Below, one piece after another: positions 1 through 9,244 of a DNA stretch of 64,000 nt; the first letter of the stretch is position 1, and each line of letters begins with the position of its first letter. This DNA comes from Desulfobotulus mexicanus (lineage in GTDB: Bacteria > Desulfobacterota > Desulfobacteria > Desulfobacterales > ASO4-4), in assembly GCF_006175995.1 (NCBI RefSeq), contig NZ_VDMB01000007.1:83999-147998 (forward strand), given 5' to 3'. A program made the position numbers and the translations under genes. The notes beneath the pieces were generated by a model. The model was not told where the DNA came from. It was given only the letters and a program-made list of their open reading frames with translations, and did not search any database.

Positions 1-155
1 AAAGCTTATCCTGCCTGTGGCGGGGAGTTTTTGCCGCTTCCGCACAGGGCTAGAAGATCCCGAATAAGATTGCGTCACGAACAAATGGTCCGGTTGTCTA
101 TGCACCTGATTACAGGCATTCGATTTACCAAATGAAAATTGTGCTGAATAATTAT
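1..155. repeat. Right half of the 348-bp foldback repeat (copy A, cut by window edge)
   Basis: The sequence matches the right halves of the full copies at 39148-39495 and 46130-46477. It shares the blocks cctgcctgtggcgg, agtttttgccgcttccgcac and aagattgcgtcac, and ends in GTGCTGAATAATTAT at 141-155, a slightly decayed form of the terminal repeat GTGCTGAACAATTAC. The left half lies outside the window. It sits just beyond the terminator of the pyruvate carboxylase gene. No coding function is assigned. Confidence 0.8.
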
Positions 156-164
156 GTTCCAATT

Positions 165-197
165 AAAAAGGGACGGCCCATAAGACCGCCCCTTTTC
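165..197 (-). terminator. Rho-independent terminator of pyruvate carboxylase
   Basis: On the minus strand a stem AAAAGGGGCGG pairs with CCGTCCCTTTTT around a short loop, and the T-run follows directly. It lies about 30 nt beyond the stop codon of the carboxylase gene. Its A4G4/C4T4 arms resemble the joint motif of the 16-24 kb island. Confidence 0.75.
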
Positions 198-225
198 ATG
201 GCATACGTGGGATAGATGTCAAGAT

Positions 226-3200
226 CTAACCCTGTTTTTTACCGCAGGACGGACAGAAAACAAAATCTTCCTGAACGGGCGCACCGCAGTCTTTACAACG
301 GTTAGCGGAAACCGGTTCCAGCTCCACCAGAAGCTCGCCGTCTTTAACGGGGACCATTTTCCTGTCCACCTGATAACGGGCAGATTTAAGCACACGCTTC
401 ACCCGGCCATCTACGGTGGAAAGCACGGCTTTCTCCTGCTTCATGATGGAAATATTGAATATTTCCTCACCCGCCTTCACCATATCCCCCACATTCACAT
501 GGGTCACCCAGAGATCTCCGTTGGAAGGCGAAGAAATATGATAGGGATTATCGGAATCAGCCATTTCCATGCCAGCGGTGCCACCCCTCAGGGGTTCTGC
601 CACCTTGACCACATGGGTCATTATTTCCGAATCAAGGTGATAACGGACCACAACATTGCCATCTTCATCGGGCAGGGAAAGATCCAGAATGGTCATTTCA
701 TGGGGCATGCCCCGACCGTCTTTAAAGGAGCATGAGCTGCCCTTTTCAATACCTTCAAACCAGACATCCAAAGGCAGATTGTTGGGATCTCCGTATTTCT
801 CCTGGAAACGGATGGTCTTCAGGGCATCTCCGGGGTGGTTCAGGTAAAGGACCAGCTCTTCCTTCGTGGGTTCACGGTTCAAAGCCTTTGTCAAAGCCTC
901 TTTTTCCAGATCAATATCCATGGGTTCCAGATGCTGCAAGGGAGAATCTTCCGTGCGCTTTTCCATGGACTTTTTATAATCCGGACCAAAGGCGGACTCA
1001 TATACCCATTCTGCAGGGAAACCCAAGGGAAGCTTGCCGAATTTACCCAGAATCAAATCCCGGAAAGCGTCATTGGCCTCCTGATAAATCTCAAGTCTTG
1101 CCTTTTTCATTTCATCGGACAGGGCTTCTTCCGGTGTATTCACAACGGCTTCCAGCACATCGAGAAGCTTACGCACATTCTTTTCCCCGCCCCGCTTATA
1201 AGCACCGGTAACTGAAAGAAAAGCCGTGTTCCAGGTAATCTGGGAGCCGGGCGTAACGTCGTGGTAACGGACAATCTGACGGATACCCGCCAGATATTTA
1301 AGCATATAAGGCAGCAGATGGATGTAGCCCTGCTTCATGGCCCCTTCCTGGGAAGAACTGGTGGCCCCTCCGGGCATACCGTGCTGCACAACCTCATAAT
1401 CCACACCCTGGAAATAGGGGGCTGTATAACGGTCATAATAGGGCATGATCTGCTTTAAAACAAAGCCAGCATCCCTCACCCTTTCCTTGTCCAGACAGAT
1501 ATCAAGGCCGTGTTCCTCTTCAATGAGGGCAGCCGTTGCAAGGGCATCACCCTGACCATACCAGCGAACGGATGCTCCGATGGCCACATCGAGAATGTGA
1601 CACCCGGCTTCTGCTGCCGCAGAAAGGGCGGGAGAGAAAAGTCCGTCCGTACAGTGGCGGTGATAATGCAGCACCAGATCCGGATATTTTACCCTGAGCC
1701 TTTTTACCAGATCCCGGATCATGGATGGGGGGCAGACCCCTGCCATATCCTTTAGGCCAAGAATGATGATACGGCTGGCCTCTTCAAGGGAAACACCGGC
1801 AACATCGGCCACCATGACAAGAATTTCTTCCGTAACGCCAAGGTAGTGGTCCGCATCAAAACCCTTGGCATAGCTCATGGAAATGGCGGGCTGGAAAATC
1901 TTGTATTTTTTGGGCAGAACCACTTCCGCAAAGGGCCGCATGTTTTCTATGTGGTTCAGAAAGTCAAAGCAGCGGATGACATCATAATTTTCACAGATCA
2001 TCTCGCCTGTGGTGTGCATGAGATTTTTGGGCTGGGGCTTGTAGCCCAGCACATTGGTGGAACGGATCAGGATCTGCTTTAAGGTATCCGGCGCAAAATC
2101 ATTCCACTCATCGGCTTCCTTAAAGGGATAGGTCATGTTCCCCAGCATGGCCACATGGAAATGGGCACCACCGCCGTTTTCAAGGGAAAAGAAACCACAT
2201 TTATCCAGAATGGGTCCGATGAGGCGGTCTTCTGCCAGACGGAAACGGTTGCCGGAGTTGGACTGGGTCTGATCCCTGCATGTGGTATCAGAAAAAAACA
2301 CTTTCCCGGCAGTTCTCACATAATCAAGTATACTCTCCCTGCTCTGCCCCCTTCTCAGGGGAACATGGGCAACAGCATCCCTTTCCGGTGTAAAGGGAAT
2401 AACCGGTGTGCAGGGACCAAGGCGCTTATCATGAAGCCCCCGGTATTTATCAAGGGAAAGGTACTCATTGTAACCCTTGGCGGAAATCTCTGCAATGAGT
2501 CGGGAAAGCCTGAGGGATTCAGGCTGCTGATCCACATAATCAAAGAGATCGGGATTTTTCTGCACAAACTTGGTGTCATAGTTGCCGGAAATGAATTCTT
2601 CACGCTCCAGCACAACCTTATAAAAGGGAATGGTGGTTTTAACACCGGAAATCATGCATTCTTTCAAGGCCCTGCGCATCTGTTCCACATTCTTGGACCA
2701 GGAAGATGCATAGGCAATGAGCAGAGAGGCTGCGGAATCATACTGGGAAGGAAATTCATAGCCCGCTGTAATACAGGAATCTATACGTATACCCTGACCA
2801 CCCGGAGAGGTGTAACGGGTAATACGGCCCGCATTGGGAGAAAAGCCCTTTTTGGGATCTTCGCAGTTAATGCGCACCTGCATGGCATACTGGTGAGGCT
2901 TTGTGTTCTCTTCATTGAAACGCAAAGCACAGCCATAGGCAATGGCAATCTGTTCTTCCACCAGATCCACCCCATAGCGGCATTCGGTGATTCCATGCTC
3001 CACCTGAAGACGGGTGTTGGCTTCAATCAGGTAGGGGTTACCCTCCATGTCCACAAGAAATTCCACCGTGGCCAGAGAATAATAATCCACTGCCTTCACC
3101 AGTTTGATGGCATACTCCTTAAGGCGTGCCCTCAACTCTTCTGTCATTTTGGGCCAGGGAGACGGCGTGATTTCAATGAGCTTCTGGTGGTTACGCTGCA

Positions 3201-3942
3201 CCGTGCAGTCCCGCTCATCAAAGGCAAAGACATTGCCGTATTTATCGGCAATGACCTGAATTTCTATGTGACGGACTTCAGAAAGCAGTCTTTCCACAAA
3301 AAGCCTTGGGTTACCAAAACTGGCTTCGGCCAGGGCTGAAGCCTTCACAAAACTGGACTCAAGATCCGCTTCGGAATAGACTTCATAAATACCTCTGCCA
3401 CCGCCACCACCTTCGGCCTTGAGCATAATGGGGAAACCCAGCTTAACGGCAATTTCCCTTGCCTGAGGAATGCTTACTGCTCCCTCGGAACCGGGCACCA
3501 CAGGAACCCCCACCTTCTGGGCCAGCGCCCGGACAGCCACCTTGTTACCCAGATCAAACATGGCCTTATGGGGAGGTCCGATGAAAATGAGACCCGCCTC
3601 CTCACATTTGGCAGGAAAGGAATCATCTTCAGCACCAAAGCCCCATCCCGGATGGATGGCTTCAATGCCTTCTTCTTTGGCTTTTTTTACAATACGGTCC
3701 AGATCCAGATAGGCTGTGGGATTTTCCCCCAGAAGCATCAGTTTTCTTGCACCGATGGCTGCGGGAGAGGTTTTATCAATGTCCGTTGCCGTTATGCAGG
3801 CCGTTGCCCCCAGCTCTGTGACAGCCCTGGCAATTCTGCGGGCAGGAATACCCCGGTTGGCAATGAGAATGCGGACATCATTGCCCGATTCCCGCCTTCG
3901 CCGGATTTCTGAACGGAACTCTTCAAAGGTTTGTGCACCCAT
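226..3942 (-). CDS. pyc: Pyruvate carboxylase with C-terminal zinc ribbon
   Basis: ATP-dependent carboxylation of pyruvate to oxaloacetate, an anaplerotic and gluconeogenic step in the cytoplasm. The 1238-residue chain has a biotin carboxylase domain (about residues 20-480, with the glycine-rich ATP loop GGGGGRG), a carboxyltransferase domain starting near the DTTCRDQTQS motif at about 555, the conserved carboxylase linker, and a biotinyl domain with the acceptor lysine at K1168 in SIMKQEK. The usual acceptor context is AMKM, so this site is a variant. After the biotinyl domain comes a tail with C1216, C1219, C1230 and C1233, a CxxC...CxxC zinc ribbon that ordinary pyruvate carboxylases lack. 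The start has AAAGGA about 8 nt upstream. The downstream birA would supply the biotin. A related 2-oxoacid carboxylase is possible, but the single-chain BC-CT-BCCP order favours pyruvate carboxylase. Confidence 0.9.
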   Translation of the reverse strand: MGAQTFEEFRSEIRRRRESGNDVRILIANRGIPARRIARAVTELGATACITATDIDKTSPAAIGARKLMLLGENPTAYLDLDRIVKKAKEEGIEAIHPGWGFGAEDDSFPAKCEEAGLIFIGPPHKAMFDLGNKVAVRALAQKVGVPVVPGSEGAVSIPQAREIAVKLGFPIMLKAEGGGGGRGIYEVYSEADLESSFVKASALAEASFGNPRLFVERLLSEVRHIEIQVIADKYGNVFAFDERDCTVQRNHQKLIEITPSPWPKMTEELRARLKEYAIKLVKAVDYYSLATVEFLVDMEGNPYLIEANTRLQVEHGITECRYGVDLVEEQIAIAYGCALRFNEENTKPHQYAMQVRINCEDPKKGFSPNAGRITRYTSPGGQGIRIDSCITAGYEFPSQYDSAASLLIAYASSWSKNVEQMRRALKECMISGVKTTIPFYKVVLEREEFISGNYDTKFVQKNPDLFDYVDQQPESLRLSRLIAEISAKGYNEYLSLDKYRGLHDKRLGPCTPVIPFTPERDAVAHVPLRRGQSRESILDYVRTAGKVFFSDTTCRDQTQSNSGNRFRLAEDRLIGPILDKCGFFSLENGGGAHFHVAMLGNMTYPFKEADEWNDFAPDTLKQILIRSTNVLGYKPQPKNLMHTTGEMICENYDVIRCFDFLNHIENMRPFAEVVLPKKYKIFQPAISMSYAKGFDADHYLGVTEEILVMVADVAGVSLEEASRIIILGLKDMAGVCPPSMIRDLVKRLRVKYPDLVLHYHRHCTDGLFSPALSAAAEAGCHILDVAIGASVRWYGQGDALATAALIEEEHGLDICLDKERVRDAGFVLKQIMPYYDRYTAPYFQGVDYEVVQHGMPGGATSSSQEGAMKQGYIHLLPYMLKYLAGIRQIVRYHDVTPGSQITWNTAFLSVTGAYKRGGEKNVRKLLDVLEAVVNTPEEALSDEMKKARLEIYQEANDAFRDLILGKFGKLPLGFPAEWVYESAFGPDYKKSMEKRTEDSPLQHLEPMDIDLEKEALTKALNREPTKEELVLYLNHPGDALKTIRFQEKYGDPNNLPLDVWFEGIEKGSSCSFKDGRGMPHEMTILDLSLPDEDGNVVVRYHLDSEIMTHVVKVAEPLRGGTAGMEMADSDNPYHISSPSNGDLWVTHVNVGDMVKAGEEIFNISIMKQEKAVLSTVDGRVKRVLKSARYQVDRKMVPVKDGELLVELEPVSANRCKDCGAPVQEDFVFCPSCGKKQG

Positions 3943-4070
3943 GTCTGTTTCCTTTTCTGGCCTTATTTTAAATTTATGGATAATGGTCAGATTTAAAACG
4001 CCCCTGAACCGGTTCCCAAGAACCTGCCAAAGCTAAAAAAATCCTTCAGGTTTTTTAAATCCGACATAAA

Positions 4071-4952
4071 CTATGCGGGACCGATGCTGCCTGAGTAAAA
4101 AATGATTTCCCCTTTTTCAGATAACAGGCGTAAACCGCCGTCTCCAGCAGGACCGATCAGAACAGCAGGAAAGCTCAGGCCTTCTGCCAGACCTTCCGAC
4201 GGATAAACCATCACCGTCTGTCCTTTCCGCCACAACCAATGAGTCGAACCAGTCATTAAACCATAATCCGATATTTTTTCAATGCTTTTTGATAAAATTT
4301 CCCTGACAGCCCCCATGATATCCACCCATAAGTCCAGGGGATGGAAAAAAAATCCTTTTTCGTTCAGAGAGGTTGCGGCCATGGTGCTGTTTTTCCTTAT
4401 TTCCCGGTCCGATGGAGCCGAAACAAGGTTTATGCCCATACCCGCAAGTACACAGTCCGGCCGGGAACGTATCAGCATCCCCCCCACCTTGCGCTCTTCA
4501 AGGATCAGATCATTGGGCCATTTGAGCAGAAGGGGCACCCCCTTCTGCCTAAAAACTTCAGTGAGAGCTGCCCCCAGCATCAGCGGCAGGCCTTCCACTG
4601 CGGAAAAAAAACCGGGCAGTTTCCAGACAAGGTGAAGATTGCCAACCGGTGAAATCCAGTGCCTTCCATATTGACCCACACCGGCACTCTGGCTCTCCGC
4701 CAGCACCGAATCCCAGTCCGAAAAAAGGCCCCTTTCCTCCAGCCAGAAGGCCACATCAAAGGCTGTGGAGCAATCTCCGCATACCCTTATAAGGGTTTCA
4801 TCCGTACCGGATTTACCTGCCCGAACCCATCCTCCGGCATCTTCGGAGCCGGAGGGAGAAAACCCTGAGCTTTCATAAAAACTCCGGCCCAAAGGGCCAG
4901 CAAGGCCTTGCATCCCCTTCTGCCAGAAAAGAATATGGGGAGACTCTTTCAT
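4071..4952 (-). CDS. birA: Biotin--protein ligase
   Basis: Activates biotin with ATP to biotinyl-AMP and transfers it to the acceptor lysine of biotin carboxyl carrier domains. The 293-residue protein has the ligase motif LLLKWPNDL (K144) and the following GG(M/L)L segment, plus a C-terminal SH3-like part. The N-terminus shows no helix-turn-helix, so it appears to be a ligase without the repressor domain of E. coli BirA. The glycine-rich adenylate loop reads G91-V-G-Q-Y-G-R97 where E. coli has GRGRRGR, so three loop positions differ. The start codon overlaps the glnS stop by one base (TGATG), indicating translational coupling, and pyc lies 128 nt downstream on the same strand. Function is well supported by the core motifs; the loop change may alter adenylate retention. 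Confidence 0.85.
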   Translation of the reverse strand: MKESPHILFWQKGMQGLAGPLGRSFYESSGFSPSGSEDAGGWVRAGKSGTDETLIRVCGDCSTAFDVAFWLEERGLFSDWDSVLAESQSAGVGQYGRHWISPVGNLHLVWKLPGFFSAVEGLPLMLGAALTEVFRQKGVPLLLKWPNDLILEERKVGGMLIRSRPDCVLAGMGINLVSAPSDREIRKNSTMAATSLNEKGFFFHPLDLWVDIMGAVREILSKSIEKISDYGLMTGSTHWLWRKGQTVMVYPSEGLAEGLSFPAVLIGPAGDGGLRLLSEKGEIIFYSGSIGPA

Positions 4953-6640
4953 CAGGATTTACCGGCTGCCTTTGCCCAGGAATCCCTGAGGGTAACGGTA
5001 CGATTGAGAACCGGACGCTCCCTTTGGCTCTCCGGATCCACGGCAAAATATCCCACCCTCTCCAACTGAAAGACCTCACCCGGAAGGGACTCGGCCATGG
5101 CTGGTTCCAGAAAGGCTTTTTTCTGCACAAAGGAATCCGGGTTCAGGGCATCGAGAAAGCTTTTTCCTTCGGGCATGTCATCGGGATCTTCCTTAGTGAA
5201 AAGCCGGTCATAGAGCCTTGCTTCGGCTTCCATAGCATGATTTTTGGATACCCAGTGGATGGTGGCCTTCACCTTCCGGCCATCCGGAGCATTACCCCCA
5301 AGGGTTTCCGGATCGTAAACCGCCCGGATTTCCAGCACCTCACCTGTCTCAGGATCTTTAACAATATCCTCACAGGTCACAAAATAGGCAAAACGCAGCC
5401 GGACTTCCCTGCCCGGAGAAAGGCGGAAGAATTTTTTGGGGGGATCTTCCATGAAATCCTCCCGCTCTATCCAGAGCTCACGGGAAAAGGGAACCTTCCT
5501 GCTGCCAAAGGCCGGATCTCCCGGATGATTAACCGCATCCAGCAACTCCACCTGCCCTTCCGGATAATTGGTGATAACAAGCTTCACCGGGTCCAGAACC
5601 CCCATGCGCCGGGGGGCCGAAGCATTGAGATGATCCCGGACACAGTATTCAAAAAGGGCCAGATCCACGGTGCTGTCCTTTTTTGCCACACCGATGCGCT
5701 CACAGAAATCCCGCAGGGCCGCAGCAGGCACGCCCCTTCTCCGAAGGCCTGACAGGGTGGGCATACGGGGATCATCCCAGCCATGCACATGCCCCTCTTT
5801 CACCAGCTGAATCAGCTTTCGCTTGCTTAAAACCGTATAGGAAAGATTCAGCCTTGCAAACTCATACTGCTTAGGCCTTGCCGGGGCATCAATGTTGTCC
5901 AGCACCCAGTCATAGATTTCCCGGTTATTCTCAAACTCTAAAGTGCAGATGGAATGGGTGATGCCTTCCAGAGCATCGGAAATGCAGTGGGTGAAATCAT
6001 ACATGGGATAGATGCACCATGCGTCCCCTGTACGGTGGTGATGCACTTTCCGGATACGGTAAATGGTTGGGTCCCGCATGAGAAAATTGGGGGATGCCAT
6101 ATCTATTTTAAGCCTGAGTACATGGCTGCCCTCATCAAATTCACCGGCCCGCATACGGGCAAAAAGATCGAGGTTTTCTTCCACACTTCTGTCCCGGTAG
6201 GGGCTGTTTTTCCCCGCTTCCGTAAGTGTCCCCCTGTAGCTTCGGGTTTCTTCTGCGGAAAGGGAGCAGACATAAGCCTTGCCACCACGGATGAGTTCCA
6301 CTGCAAAACTATAAAGTTTTTCAAAATAATCGGAAGCATAAAACTCCCGGTCCTCCCAGTCAAAACCCAGCCAGCGCACATCTTCTTTGATGGCGTTGAC
6401 ATATTCCAGTGATTCCTTTTCAGGGTTGGTATCATCAAAGCGCAGATTGCATTTCCCTGAAAATTCTCCCGCCATACCAAAATTCAGACAGATGGATTTC
6501 GCATGGCCCATGTGCAGGTATCCGTTAGGCTCCGGAGGAAAACGGGTATGCACCCGGCCCTTATGGGTATCTGCTTCAAGGTCTGCCTTGATGATATTGC
6601 GGATAAAGTGGGAAGGTGCTGCATTTTCTACTGTACTCAT
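4952..6640 (-). CDS. glnS: Glutaminyl-tRNA synthetase
   Basis: Class I aminoacyl-tRNA synthetase that charges tRNA-Gln with glutamine. The 562 residues match the length of bacterial GlnRS. The N-terminus carries the [17 protein letters not shown] signature with the HIGH-type box HMGH, and the second ATP motif appears as VLSKRKL. The C-terminal half has the two beta-barrel anticodon-binding domains typical of GlnRS and eukaryotic-type GluRS. The start is preceded by GAAAGGA. It is the first gene of a run with birA. Its presence together with gatC and gatA in this window suggests that the amidotransferase here mainly serves Asn-tRNA formation; that is inference. Confidence 0.95.
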   Translation of the reverse strand: MSTVENAAPSHFIRNIIKADLEADTHKGRVHTRFPPEPNGYLHMGHAKSICLNFGMAGEFSGKCNLRFDDTNPEKESLEYVNAIKEDVRWLGFDWEDREFYASDYFEKLYSFAVELIRGGKAYVCSLSAEETRSYRGTLTEAGKNSPYRDRSVEENLDLFARMRAGEFDEGSHVLRLKIDMASPNFLMRDPTIYRIRKVHHHRTGDAWCIYPMYDFTHCISDALEGITHSICTLEFENNREIYDWVLDNIDAPARPKQYEFARLNLSYTVLSKRKLIQLVKEGHVHGWDDPRMPTLSGLRRRGVPAAALRDFCERIGVAKKDSTVDLALFEYCVRDHLNASAPRRMGVLDPVKLVITNYPEGQVELLDAVNHPGDPAFGSRKVPFSRELWIEREDFMEDPPKKFFRLSPGREVRLRFAYFVTCEDIVKDPETGEVLEIRAVYDPETLGGNAPDGRKVKATIHWVSKNHAMEAEARLYDRLFTKEDPDDMPEGKSFLDALNPDSFVQKKAFLEPAMAESLPGEVFQLERVGYFAVDPESQRERPVLNRTVTLRDSWAKAAGKS

Positions 6641-6904
6641 GGTATCCTTTCAGGGCATCTAAGCCCGATGCTGGCAGTCCGTCACGGAGGCACAAAAATC
6701 CCGTGTGCTTCTTAAAAACAACCTCTAATCTTCAGTACCATTTTCGTTTGGCAGCGGCTACAGCTGTCAGTCAGGTGTACAGGCACCCAGCCATTTACCC
6801 GTGACGCAATCCTAAACCATTGCAATGCCACTCACAAACAGCCCGATTGTCTTTTACTAAAACCAAGGCTTTAAAATTAACACACAATTTTTCAAGGAAA
6901 AAAC
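6641..6904. other. Intergenic region between glnS and yjjX
   Basis: This gap separates divergently transcribed genes. It contains a degenerate fragment of the foldback repeat at about 6767-6812. No RNA gene is recognisable. Just before the yjjX start there is an A-rich stretch with AAGGAAAAAAC acting as ribosome binding site. Confidence 0.5.
6767..6812. repeat. Relic of the foldback repeat (copy D)
   Basis: Read on the minus strand, this stretch reproduces the right arm of the 348-bp foldback element: gattgcgtcacgggtaaat followed by a gctgggtgcctgt block. The remainder of the element is absent or too diverged to recognise, so it is called a relic. Confidence 0.55.
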
Positions 6905-7426
6905 ATGCATTTTTGTTTAGGCTCCCTCAACCCCGTGAAAAAAGAAGCCCTGATTCAGGCCCTGAAAGAATCAGGCCGCTTTTCCTCCGTCCATGTGAGC
7001 TGTGAAAATGCTCCCTCCGGTGTACCGGATCAGCCAAAGGGCTTTGAAAGCACCCTCACAGGTGCCAGAAACCGGGCAAAGGCCGTATGGCATGAAGGCA
7101 TTTTTATGGGTGTGGGCATTGAATCGGGCATTGTGCCCGTTCCCCTGACCCGCACGGGCTTCATGAACCTTACGGCCTGCGTATTCTACAATGGCCGGGA
7201 GTATTTCACGGGCCTTGGTCCAGCCTTTGAACTGCCCACCAAAATCAGCCGCCTTGTCACCGAAGAAGGAATGGAACTGGATGCGGCGGTGCAGGCAGCA
7301 GGCTTCAGCAAAAACCCCCGCATCGGTTACAGCGAAGGGCTGATCGGTATTCTTACCGGCAATGCCGTCACCCGCATGGATTATACCAAACCCTCCATAC
7401 ATATGGCACTGGCGGCGCTTTGCTGA
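6905..7426 (+). CDS. yjjX: Inosine/xanthosine triphosphatase, YjjX (DUF84) family
   Basis: House-cleaning NTPase that hydrolyses non-canonical purine nucleoside triphosphates (ITP, XTP). The 173 residues follow the YjjX pattern: an N-terminal SLNPVKKEAL phosphate-binding segment, SGVPDQPKGFESTLTGARNRA at about 38-58, a GIESGI motif near 78, and IGYSEGLIGILTGNAVTR near the C-terminus. The ATG follows AAGGAAAAAAC. It is monocistronic and divergent from glnS. A compact hairpin at 7479-7500 lies downstream. Family assignment is firm; physiological substrate is inferred from the E. coli homologue. Confidence 0.8.
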   Translation: MHFCLGSLNPVKKEALIQALKESGRFSSVHVSCENAPSGVPDQPKGFESTLTGARNRAKAVWHEGIFMGVGIESGIVPVPLTRTGFMNLTACVFYNGREYFTGLGPAFELPTKISRLVTEEGMELDAAVQAAGFSKNPRIGYSEGLIGILTGNAVTRMDYTKPSIHMALAALC

Positions 7427-7478
7427 GATCCATTCCGCAATTACCAGTGCCAGAGACTGACTCCCTATGCCCAAAACT

Positions 7479-7500
7479 GGGCAGGCACAGGGGCCTGCCC
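7479..7500. repeat. Short GC-rich hairpin
   Basis: Arms GGGCAGGC and GCCTGCCC pair perfectly around a six-base ACAGGG loop. There is no T-run on either side, so it is a weak terminator candidate lying between the convergent yjjX and ppsR genes. Similar GGCAGGCACAGGGGCCTGCC blocks occur as dispersed repeats in other bacteria. Confidence 0.45.
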
Positions 7501-7561
7501 CTACAAAACCCTATCCACTTTCAACTATACTTATGGGTAAGAAAGGGGCCGGGAAAATAGC

Positions 7562-8440
7562 CTAAGGCTCCACCTTACGTTTTCCCTGCTTGTGGGCACC
7601 TTCGGGGAAACGTTTTTCTATGATGGCTATCACCTCTTCGGCACTGGATTCAATGGGCTTGTTGCTCACATTGATGGTGGAAAAACCATGGCGACGATAA
7701 AGCTCCCGTACGGCATCCACTTCCCGGTACACCTCCTTCACCCCGGAGTAAGCCATGTCATCGGTGAGCCCCAGCCGCTTTCTGCGAATCTGCCTGTGGG
7801 CGGCCAACTGTTCCGGGTCAATATAAAGGGCCACAATGCGTTTGCGGTTGATGGCCATCAGCTCGGAAGGCAGAGGGATGCCTATCACAATGGGTATATT
7901 GGCCACCTTCCAGCCATGGACGGAAAGGTACATGCTCAAAGGCGTTTTGCCGGAACGGGAAAGACCTACCAGCACAATTTCCGCCTTCCCCAGATCCTGT
8001 GGATTCAGCCCGTCATCATGGGCAACGGCAAACTCAATGGCCGTGACCCTGTTCATGTTCACCTGATTGAACTTGCGGTAGCGTCCCGGCTCGCACAGGG
8101 GGGCATCCCCGAAGTTCTGCTGCATCATATCCAGCACAGGTCCCATGAAATCCACACAGGGAATATCCATCTGCTCACATTCACAGACAAGAAGTTCCCT
8201 CAGCCCCGGATCCACAATGGTATGGGCCACAACGCCCTTTTCCTCGGCCACCCTCTCAAGGGTTTCATGGATCTGATGGGCATCATGTACATGGGGAACA
8301 CGCACAACCTTGCTCCGCACCCCGGGAAACTGCACCAGTGCGGAACGTACCATCTGCTCTCCATTGATTCCCTGCCCACAGGACAGCACATAAACAGGGG
8401 CCCCCTGCCGGGTCATGGTCGTAAGTTCTCCACCTGACAT
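7562..8440 (-). CDS. ppsR: PEP synthase regulatory protein (DUF299 kinase/pyrophosphorylase)
   Basis: Bifunctional regulator family that inactivates phosphoenolpyruvate synthase (or pyruvate phosphate dikinase) by ADP-dependent phosphorylation and reactivates it by phosphate-dependent dephosphorylation. The P-loop reads GLSRSGKTP at about residue 150, as in DUF299 proteins, followed by the conserved VANIPIVIGIPLP and DDMAYSGVKEVYREV segments. The N-terminal segment reads LSCGQGINGEQ where the family usually has a VSDSTGETA motif. The ATG at 8440 has AAAGGA about 7 nt upstream; a TTG 15 nt earlier is in frame but overlaps that site. It controls pyruvate/PEP flux, which fits with pyruvate carboxylase nearby, although the two are not in one operon. 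Confidence 0.85.
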   Translation of the reverse strand: MSGGELTTMTRQGAPVYVLSCGQGINGEQMVRSALVQFPGVRSKVVRVPHVHDAHQIHETLERVAEEKGVVAHTIVDPGLRELLVCECEQMDIPCVDFMGPVLDMMQQNFGDAPLCEPGRYRKFNQVNMNRVTAIEFAVAHDDGLNPQDLGKAEIVLVGLSRSGKTPLSMYLSVHGWKVANIPIVIGIPLPSELMAINRKRIVALYIDPEQLAAHRQIRRKRLGLTDDMAYSGVKEVYREVDAVRELYRRHGFSTINVSNKPIESSAEEVIAIIEKRFPEGAHKQGKRKVEP

Positions 8441-8641
8441 GGAATATCCTTTCAAGTATATTTTAAATTTTTAAAACTTAAATTTCTGCTGGCCACTAAA
8501 CTTTTTTAATACTCACAGGCCTTTTGTGAATGATATTATTCTAACCCTCTTTTTGGTATTTCTCCTCAGATCTTTTGACAAGGCAGAGGAACTCGACTAT
8601 GGGTACAGTGTTTTTTTTAACACTCGGACACGGAGGCCAGT

Positions 8642-9241
8642 ATGGGCATGATCTTAGAAAAACTGAAACATTTTAAAAAAAATCAGGATGTGGTGGAAAT
8701 CGGAAGGCGGCACTTTTCCGAAAGCCCCATCGTCGGCCAGATCCGTGCCCTTTCCGACACCCTTGTTCAGGTGACGGAATACGACAGCACGGGACGTTAC
8801 AATGGCATCAGCGTCTTTTACACCGATGACATTACAGACCTCCTCTGGGAAACCAGAGATACCCGGACCGTACTGAAACTGGCCCGCCTGAGAACACCCT
8901 TTGAGGTGCCGGAACTGCGGCTCGGTTCCCTCAGGCTTCTCATAGAAGATGTCCAGCAGCGCTTTGGCACTGCGGCTTTTCTCAATGAGATGGCCGGACT
9001 CACGGCCATGTGCGGCGAGGTCATAGGCGTGGACAACGAATGGGTCCACATCCTTGAATACGCCCCCCGCAGTGAAGATGGCCGATTCCAGAGCATGACA
9101 AGGCTGGATCTCATAACGAGACTCTGTGCGGATACACCTGCCATCCATGATGTAATCCGAATTCACCGGATTCAGACAGGCAGCACAGATGGTCCCCAGA
9201 CTCCCCCGACACCACCGGCTCCCCCGGCAGAATCCCCCTGA
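8642..9241 (+). CDS. Hypothetical protein with two tandem repeat units
   Basis: A 199-residue soluble protein, no signal peptide or membrane segment, family not recognised. Two units of about 55-60 residues look related. The first (about 30-85) reads VGQIRALSDTLVQVTEYD, then an ITDLL segment and LKLARL. The second (about 112-170) reads CGEVIGVDNEWVHILEY, then LDLITRL and IRIHRI. Each therefore shows a G-x-I/V beta strand, a VQV/VHI strand, an acidic turn and a closing helix. The C-terminus is a low-complexity proline tail (PQTPPTPPAPPAESP). The gene is divergent from ppsR with a 200-nt promoter region and converges on selU with 3 nt between stops. Confidence 0.6.
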   Translation: MGMILEKLKHFKKNQDVVEIGRRHFSESPIVGQIRALSDTLVQVTEYDSTGRYNGISVFYTDDITDLLWETRDTRTVLKLARLRTPFEVPELRLGSLRLLIEDVQQRFGTAAFLNEMAGLTAMCGEVIGVDNEWVHILEYAPRSEDGRFQSMTRLDLITRLCADTPAIHDVIRIHRIQTGSTDGPQTPPTPPAPPAESP

Positions 9242-9244
9242 TTT

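Noticed and set aside
2155..3339. 394-codon open frame on the plus strand inside pyruvate carboxylase
   Set aside because: It is antisense to a strongly conserved gene, shows no family signature and has an odd composition; it follows from the codon bias of the real gene.
7592..8437. 281-codon open frame on the plus strand opposite ppsR
   Set aside because: It mirrors the conserved DUF299 gene; no motif or ribosome binding site supports it.
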